Of a DNA stretch of 15,654 nt, positions 7,470 to 15,654 are shown piece by piece. The translations under genes and the position numbers were made by a program. The DNA lies in contig CALSCQ010000300.1 in assembly GCA_943704525.1 (NCBI GenBank), positions 2,501 to 18,154 on the forward strand, given 5' to 3'. The DNA comes from Pigoraptor vietnamica (Eukaryota; Opisthokonta; Filasterea). The stretch's first letter is position 1; each line of letters opens with the position of its first letter. The notes below the pieces were generated by a model that saw nothing but the letters and a program-made list of their open reading frames with translations, made no database searches and had not been told where the DNA came from.

Positions 7470-10400
7470 ATGCGGTGGCAGCAGTGCCTGAGATTGAGAA
7501 GACCTCGCAGGCTCGAAGACTACTGGCGCATCGTTTGTACGGCCTTCGCTCTGTCGCTGGCTTTGTACGTCGGCCGATCATATATATGGCCGCCTCTCGT
7601 GCGAAATGGGCGCGTGTGCAGCGGCGCTCGCAGTCCGGACAGCGCGGACGTGCAGGTTGTCGTCGTGTCCACTTTGGATCCGCGCGCGTGCCTTGACGGA
7701 CCCTGCGCAGCCGACCTCGTCTCGTCGATCGCCTCTCTGACCGAGAGCGCCTCGCACACGCGCCGCACACTCGCCATCGACGTCGCGCTAGTGTCCAACG
7801 CCGGGCGACTTGCGGTGGCGACGGAATCCCAAGTGGAGGTCGACACGTGCGCAGCGAGGCACGTGCGCCCTTTGCCGCTCCGAGACAAAGTAGAGACACC
7901 GGCGGCGATCGAAGCGATCGCTACTCACGGCTACTCGCTCGCCGTCGTTTTCTTCGAGCCCAGCGTTTACCGAGAGCGCGGCTACGAACTGTTCCCTCTC
8001 TTGAAGGCGCTGCGGGGGCGCGTGCCCTCCCTCGCCGTCCTGAGTCACGTGCCGGCGCCCGTCGACCGCGTTGGATGGCGCGCCGTGTCGATGCTCGTCG
8101 AGATGAGCGACGCGGTGGCCGTGTTCTTTCCCTCGGACAGGGACGCCCTCGAGGCCAACTACGGCGTGGATGTTGCGCGCGTGGTCGTGCTCGCGCCCTC
8201 TTTCGCCGTCCCTTCCTTCAAGAGGGAAAGTGAGGACAGTGCTGAGACTAAGGGGGAGGCGGAGCGGTGTCTTGTGGCGTACGGCGGCGAAAACGCGCTT
8301 TCGGCGGAGGAAATGGTCGTTGCGCTGGGTGCGTTGGGTGGTAAAGTGGAGCGTGCGTCGGCATTTGTTGTGGGCGTCGTTACGCAAGTGGCCGACCGCA
8401 TTCGCGCTGGAGTGAGAGAGATGGATGGGAAGGGTGCGACGCTCACAGTGACTGTTCTGGACGAGGCAAACGGCTTTGAGGGCCCGCGTCTCTCCATCGA
8501 CAAACTGCTTGCGTCGTGTCCCGTGTTGGTCGTCGCGTCTCGCAGCCGCGCGGCAGCGGCCGTTGCATTCCGCGCCCTCCATCACGGCCGCCGCGTGGTT
8601 GCCGCACACGGGCACGCGAGCGTACACGAACTTCTAGAAGTAATAGGAGATAGCCCTCCGTCGGGCGCGAGAGGCCGTCGGGACGAGTGGAGTGATGTCG
8701 TGGCCGAGTCGATCACGAGAGGGGTGAACGACGCGGCGGCGGCAAAGTTCACGCGCAGGCCGCTGTGGAGGGAAAATATCGCGCGAATGGTGTCGCTGCT
8801 GTGCAAGGCATCCCCGACCCACTTTCCGTCGTCCGATCTGCCGGCCAGCTGCGAACTGTCCAGGGCGTTTGCGACGAGCGAAGCGTGGGGGAAGGAAGTC
8901 GGCGTGCGCGAACGGAAGCGGGCACGTGCGCCGGGCTCTCGCGCACACCACGGCGGCGAACTGCTGGTGGGCGCAGGGCTTGTGCGTGCGTTTGACGGCC
9001 GCGTGCTGGATTTTCCGAGCATGGCCCCAGAGTCCGTGTTCAACGTCTTCGCCGTGCCTGACGTCACGGTCGGCGCGACCGTGTACGGTGCCGCAACCGA
9101 TCTCAAGCGTCACGCGCCCAAAGTTGCTTCGCTGTTTGCGGGCGATTCGTTTTATGACCCTTCGCTCGGGTGGGACATCCGCGCGCAGTCGCAACGGCCC
9201 CTCCGAGAGGGCGATACGCTGGCTTCGCAGATGACGAACGTCGGTGACGTCCTCGCGGCGGTCGTGGTTACGCAGTGGGGTCGCGCGGACGACGCCATTT
9301 CCATCGACGGAATCGCGGGAGCGGTGCGTGTTGGCGATCGATTGCTCACGGCGGGACAGTACTATCGCCTCAGATCGCCGTCGTCGCCCCGGCGCGTCTT
9401 GAAGGTGCTTGTGTGGAGGACGACGCCGTGCATAAACGTGCGCATCGTTCACTGGTCGTTCACGCTGGACGTACGCGGGTGGGCGGCACCCGGACACACA
9501 CGGCAGGGCCTCATGCTGCGTTTCACGCACCACACGCCTGCGCTGCAACCCGAGGGATTGTTTGGGTCACTGGCGCACGTGCCGTGTGGCGGAGTGGAAA
9601 GCGAGTGCGCGCGCATCGACACCGAGAACGCGTACGCGTCGCGTGCCGGTGACGATTACGGGCTGTCGGGCGCCACGCACCTCACGTCGATCGCGACAAG
9701 TGCGGCCGACAACATGCGCTTGTTGGCGTCGTCCATGGCGGAGAAAGCGCTGCCGTTGATGCTCGGGTGGAGCGCAAAGGAGCTCGTTGTCCTGAGGGAG
9801 AGTGCGCTTCCACGTACGGTCGGACACGGCCTCATACGAAGCAACGTGGAACGCGCGGCGGACGCCCTTCGCGTACGGTGGAGCGGGCCTGCGTTAGCCG
9901 ACAGCGCGTCACAACATCAACAGGCTGCTGGTGCGGCGGATTCGACGGACTTAACGCACGAGGACTGGGCTGCGAGTGATAGACTGTTGGCGGTGGCGCA
10001 GTCGCATCCTGGTATTGACGTCGTCTCTGTGGAGGGTGTGCGGGCGGCGGAATTGCCACGTGCGAGTCACGCGCCATGTGTGAGAACAGACGCTTTCGAG
10101 TTTGCGCGAACTCTTCTGTCGCCTCTCCGATTGAACGCGAGCGAAGAAGAAGCGGACGTCACTCTCGTCAACGCAGCGCACGTCGCGTACGACAGCGACG
10201 ACGACGCCCTGCGGTACAAAGCGGGGGGCGGGATCGTGTTTGCGCTGGCGCACGCGCCGTTCTCCATTGTGCCCAATTCGCAGACGAAGAGGCTGTCGAG
10301 CGCCGCGCGGGTTGTCGTGCCATCGCGAGCCGCAGCGGCCGCTTTCAAAAGGGCCGGCATATCGGAGACTCGAATCCGCGTGGTGCCCGTCGGCGTTGGC

Positions 10401-11440
10401 TCGTATGTTCCGTGTCTCTCGCAAGGGGACGGCGTGTGCGTGGACGCATCCACGTTGACCGCCGGCGAGCCGTCCATGGCGCGTGCGAACAAACTGCGCG
10501 CTCACTTTGTGTTTGTGGGCGACGGGAGGGACAGGCATGCGCTCGATGTCGTCCTGCGTGCGTACGCCGACGAGTTCACGATGGAGGAGAGGGTGCTACT
10601 CGACGTGCACGTCGTATCGGGGACTGTGCCGGAGAACGTGCGGGTCCAGTTGGAGAAGATGCAGTCGAACGAGGCCTCTCCGTGGGTGAGTGATGGTGGC
10701 TTTTTGCGTGTGTGTCTGCACTCGCGTCCTGTGTTTTAATGGGTGTAGCATGCGGCGTGTATGGGCCGCTCAGTCGTTGTAGTCTGTGTCGCGCCTCCAT
10801 TATTTTTGGTACTTTACGTACGCGCATATTTAGACCTTCTCACACCACTGTAATACACACATCTAGGCTGCGTTGGATGCAAACATGTTCAATGTCCCTA
10901 AATACACCACGACTGGCGCAGCTTCGCCTCTCTTCGTACGTGGGAACGCCCGGCGCAGGCGTCGCGAATGCGTCCGTTGCCAGCGCTCTCGCGAGGGCCA
11001 TTGCGGGCGCGCACGCTGTTGTTGTTCCTTACCGTGCGGACGATCGCGGACTCGTCGCACTGGACGCCATCGCGCTCGGCATTCCCGTCATTGCCGTGGG
11101 AAACGGTGTCCTCGCAGACGCAACGAGCGGCCTCCAGAAAAGCGAGGGAATACTCGACGTTGAGCGGACGCCGTGCTCGCAGCCGGGATGCGATTCCGTG
11201 CTGCCGAAGGCCACGCTGCAGGATTCCGACGTGAGAAAGTTCTCGTGGGCGCACGTTGACTCCGCACGTGTGCGGCCGCTGATGCGTGCGATTGCGGATG
11301 ATCTGTCGGGTCCAAAGGGTGAAGCGGACGCGATGCGCAGTTCGCTCTACGCGGCTGGACGACTGCTGCCGTGGGCGCGCGTGTTTGACGCTATCGTGGA
11401 GGAGATGAGGACTGCGTGCGCTGAGTCTACAGGGTGCTAA
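7470..11440 (+). CDS. Type II membrane protein with two GT-B (GT4-like) glycosyltransferase units, 2 exons
   Basis: Exon 1 is 7470-10685 (donor TGG|GTGAGT) and exon 2 is 10922-11440 (acceptor GGCGCAG), phase 0, giving 1244 aa plus TAA. A short Arg-rich N-terminus (RLRRPRR) precedes one hydrophobic segment (about residues 19-35): a signal anchor suggesting a Golgi or ER lumenal enzyme. Residues about 60-450 resemble a GT-B unit, but the segment aligned with the EX7E motif reads R360-x7-R368 before GRRVVAA, so both acids are gone. Residues about 500-830 are not recognised. A second GT4-like unit has VVVPSR...VVPVGVG (about 948-976), FVFVGDGR (about 1013) and PYRADDRGLVALD...GIPVIA, giving D1112-x7-D1120. 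Canonical GT4 enzymes transfer sugar from a nucleotide or lipid-linked donor with retention; substrate and product are unknown here. It is far larger than a single GT4 enzyme (350-450 aa). Confidence 0.72.
10686..10921 (+). other. Single intron of the glycosyltransferase gene
   Basis: GTGAGT donor at 10686 and GGCGCAG acceptor ending at 10921, phase 0. A nearer AG at 10866 would shift the frame. Splicing joins the Rossmann-like half of the second GT unit to the GLVALD...PVIA half, the order expected for GT4 enzymes. Unspliced, the frame ends after 18 more codons. Confidence 0.75.
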
Positions 11441-12183
11441 GAAAAGATAATGAATCAGCCGCACTCAAAGCACGTTCCACTGAGGTTTTATTGTGTAACA
11501 CAACACGCCCATCGTGCGCGTGACCGGCACATTCGTCGCGGCGAGATGAAGGGCAGAGAAGTCGATCTGATGGCGCAGGGCTGTTTATATATTGTGACGC
11601 AGCGGGATTGCGGCCATGGCCGCGTGTCAGCGGTTTCTTGCGAGTGGCTTTTTTGAATGCGAGGCACCCGCGCGCGCCACTTCACCAACCTTCGGGGGGC
11701 CGATTGTTCGAAAAATAAATAACACTGCCATACAAAATTCATAGAAAGGGAAAAGTGTATAATGAAAAGGAGGTGAAGGAATCATTTTCGTCATTTGCGG
11801 TCCTTACCATAAAAGGAAGGCGTCATACATACTCCATACAAACTATTTCCAAACAAAACTCAATACAAAGCCAGCGCCCATACAATTGTCCATACTCCAA
11901 CGGCCCATACATTGCCCATATTCATAGCCAAGGACCAATCAAATCGTCAAGTTTCACATCTGTTACCCTCTGCCATACTTTTGGCATTGCGACTGGACAC
12001 TATGGTCTCAGTATGGCGCACATGAGGCAACACGCGTCATGTGCAAGTCGCATACACGCTTCATTCTACTGTTTACTTCCACCAGTTTCATACATTTTGG
12101 AAGCGCAGTTCGACCACCGCCCACTCCTTCTCTGCCGCAATTTACAGGGGTTGCAACCTCTCCCACGCACAGCCGCGATTGCG
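11441..12183. other. Intergenic region with AATAAA and a CATAC-rich block
   Basis: The glycosyltransferase 3' flank contains a 14-bp palindrome GCGGCCATGGCCGC (11610-11623) and an AATAAA at 11714-11719 that may be its polyadenylation signal. From about 11725 the sequence becomes AT-rich and carries ten CATAC pentamers up to 12093. Short open frames here (such as one starting at the ATG at 11450) show no family resemblance and are not called as genes. Confidence 0.5.
11714..11719 (+). terminator. Possible polyadenylation signal AATAAA
   Basis: An AATAAA hexamer 274 bp after the glycosyltransferase stop codon. It is the only plus-strand canonical hexamer noticed between that gene and the next promoter. 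Assignment is by position only. Confidence 0.35.
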
Positions 12184-12190
12184 TATAAAA
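12184..12190 (+). promoter_or_regulatory. TATA box of the second zinc-finger gene
   Basis: TATAAAA followed by AGCCCC, 119 bp upstream of the ATG at 12309, predicts a start of transcription near 12215 and a 5' UTR of roughly 95 nt. Confidence 0.5.
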
Positions 12191-12308
12191 AGCCCCAATT
12201 GATCATCTGCACACACATGCCACACACACGATTTTGCTAAAACAGCACCTCCCGCTAACAGCAGCGGGTGCGTGCGACACACTTGCAGACAATACTATTG
12301 AAGAAAAG

Positions 12309-13361
12309 ATGCCGTTTCGAGGGAACTCCGCAGGTGCCCTGCCATCCTCAAGCGATTCAAGCGACAACGTCGAGGACTGGCAACGCGCCATTCAGGACCT
12401 CAGCCGCCTCGTCCTAGGTTCGTTGCGTTCGAACATGCACGCATCCCACATGCCTCTCTCACGCTAATTGCCGCGTGGCGCAGGCGATGGCATGCAGCAC
12501 ACGATCGGCGTTGTCCAGAGTGCGCCCACACCCGTCCTGCGTAAGTAACCGTATGTTCGCACACACCCTATTCAACAGAAAATGCAGGTCTCTCACACAA
12601 AGGCAGGTTGCACGCTCACCATCTAACACCTTTCTGTCTCCACACACGCAGGGCGCGCCAACTCGGATCCGCTGTTCTCTCACACGCACAACCGAGGGCC
12701 CATGCGGCGCTTGCGAACCCGCAGCGACCCGTACATCGCAATCTCAGAAGTCGCGCCCGTCCGCCCGTACACGCCGCAACCACAGACGCCCCGCCGCGCC
12801 ACAGTGCCGTCTCAGTCGCCGCTCACCTTGAACGCTTACCAGCACGAGCGCGACATCACGCCACCCACCCCAAGCTGGAACGACCTCGTCGTGCTCCGCC
12901 AGATCATGGGACAGACGACGCCCACACCCGACAATCGTCTGCTGGTGCACGACGCTGACAGAATGCCTCGCAGTCCGCGTACGTACATGCCACACGTGCA
13001 ACTGCAGCCGTTCGACTGCCCAAGGGTGCGCAACGCCACCAAGACCTTCCTCTCCTCACGAGACGGCGACGTTTGCGTGTCGTGCCCAGGCTGCAGCTAC
13101 AGTGCCGAAGTGATGCCCAGCGTCAACGGCGTTGCGTTTGCGGCAGAGGACGTGGTCTCACACATGCGACGCGCCCACTCCGCCGGAAGGATGTGCGACC
13201 TGTGCAACGAGGGCTTCCAGTCGCGCGCGTCTCACTTCGATCGCGTGCACTCCGGCGTCTTTCGTCATATTGTGGAGCCCTTTGGGGCCGTCAAGGCCAA
13301 GGAGGAGCTGTACATGTACCGCCGCGCGGTCGCAGCACTTCGCCAATCGGCATTGCTGTGA
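12309..13361 (+). CDS. Short paralogue with C-terminal paired zinc-finger module, 3 exons
   Basis: Exons 12309-12417 (donor GTTCGT), 12484-12540 (donor GTAAGT) and 12652-13361 give 291 aa plus TGA. Both introns are phase 1, as in the paralogue at 4795-6780. Residues 1-190 look disordered and rich in Pro, Ser and Arg, with runs such as RRLRTRSDPY and TPQPQTPRR. The C-terminus holds C197, C200, C203 with H226/H231, then C237-x2-C240-x9-H250-x4-H255, followed by HSGVFR and AVKAKEE. The second module matches the paralogue closely (H[LF]DR.H[ST]GV[YF]R, then an identical AVKAKEE). The spacing resembles C2H2 or BED-type fingers but fits no family I can name. Nucleic-acid binding is inferred from the finger pattern only. 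Confidence 0.75.
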
Positions 13362-13545
13362 CGTAGTCCTGCGGTGCATCGCGTGCTACACTTGCGCGCG
13401 TGCGTTTTGGTTTATGTGGGTTGGCGTGGGTTTCGTGTGCTCCGCGTGAGCGTTGCGTGCGCTGCCTTTGTGTGTGCGTGTGCGGTTCGTGCGTGTTGCG
13501 TTGCTGCTGCGTGCGCGTCGAGAGTTGTGAAAGGAAGGCGAACCG
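13362..13545. other. 3' flank of the second zinc-finger gene
   Basis: GT- and GC-rich sequence with repeated GTGCGT. No open frame of note and no canonical AATAAA. It leads directly into the promoter elements of the next gene. Confidence 0.5.
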
Positions 13546-13591
13546 CCAATCACGTGACCAATTTTCTTGGCGGGAAATTCAAAAATTTGAA
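13546..13591 (+). promoter_or_regulatory. Cell-cycle type promoter cluster: CCAAT, E-box, CCAAT, E2F/CDE-like, CHR-like
   Basis: In 46 bp lie CCAAT (13546-13550), CACGTGAC (13551-13558), CCAAT (13558-13562), TTGGCGGGAAA (13567-13577, a full E2F-type site whose GGCGGG also fits a CDE), and the palindrome-like TTCAAAAATTTGAA (13578-13591), which contains the CHR hexamer TTTGAA on both strands. The cluster is 241-286 bp upstream of the ATG of the CENP-F-like gene. In animals, NF-Y sites plus CDE/CHR elements drive G2/M genes through the DREAM/MuvB complex. The motifs are seen; regulation is inferred. Confidence 0.6.
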
Positions 13592-13831
13592 AACCAGCGA
13601 TCACTTGCCTGCCAAAGAAACTGGGCTCAGGAAGCCGCACACTTGCACACATTTCACGCAAACACCTATTCTGCGCCATGCGCGTGCGCACGCGTCTTTA
13701 GAAGGATAGTGTTAGTGCGTTGCTAGTCTAGCTAGGCCGGCGTTTTCGTTACCGAACAGTAACCCGTTTTTCATCTCTCCAAGGCCAGCACCCGCCCGTC
13801 GACGGGTGGCTGGCACACCAGGAGAACCACC

Positions 13832-15654
<1,823 letters not shown>

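Noticed and set aside
8634-9548. 304-residue minus-strand open frame opposite the glycosyltransferase gene
   Set aside because: Arg/His-rich antisense shadow with no motif, while the plus-strand frame continues a GT-B protein.
10867-10921. Acceptor at 10866 for the glycosyltransferase intron
   Set aside because: With the GTGAGT donor it is out of frame with the GT4-like C-terminus. The acceptor at 10921 is in phase.
11560-11592. TATATAAA on the minus strand, followed downstream by AATAAA near 11490
   Set aside because: It could mark a tiny antisense transcript, but no protein or structured RNA was evident between them.
11450-11656. 68-codon plus-strand open frame starting 10 nt after the glycosyltransferase stop
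   Set aside because: It starts with a genuine ATG, but position suggests 3' UTR, and the product has no recognisable feature.
11755-12240. 161-codon plus-strand open frame in the CATAC-rich region
   Set aside because: It begins at GTG rather than ATG, has low-complexity composition, runs across the TATA box of the next gene, and shows no domain.

Overview
The window reads as nuclear DNA of an intron-rich, GC-rich unicellular eukaryote. The evidence is five spliced plus-strand genes with 19 inferred introns, GC-rich coding exons with ATG starts and ordinary TAA/TGA stops, long microsatellites and homopolymer tracts confined to introns and flanks, TATA and CCAAT-type promoter signals, and no bacterial-style operons or Shine-Dalgarno sites. 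I cannot name the organism. Homology calls rest on recalled family sequences, and all splice sites were read by eye.

Layout: (1) 306-3586, a 10-exon gene for a mitochondrial transcription factor B / rRNA adenine dimethylase-fold protein of about 365 aa, with a clear mitochondrial presequence and degenerate methyltransferase motifs. (2) 3587-4794, an intergenic stretch that may hold a small minus-strand zinc-ribbon-like gene. (3) 4795-6780, a 3-exon gene for a 594-aa, mostly disordered protein with two zinc-finger-like modules at its C-terminus. (4) 7470-11440, a 2-exon gene for a 1244-aa type II membrane protein with two GT-B glycosyltransferase-like units, the first lacking its catalytic acids. 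(5) 12309-13361, a second 3-exon gene of 291 aa that is a paralogue of gene 3. (6) 13832 to beyond the window end, a coiled-coil protein whose N-terminus aligns without gaps to the N-terminal domain of the kinetochore protein CENP-F. The window stops inside a poly-T run in its fifth intron, probably at an assembly break.

The genes do not form a pathway. The most notable points are: the CENP-F-like protein, with a promoter carrying two CCAAT boxes, an E-box, an E2F-like site and a CHR-like palindrome in about 45 bp; the degenerate mitochondrial TFB; two GC-AG introns supported by frame and protein alignment; a 23-nt micro-exon; a tandem glycosyltransferase with one apparently dead unit; and the undescribed paired zinc-finger family flanking it.
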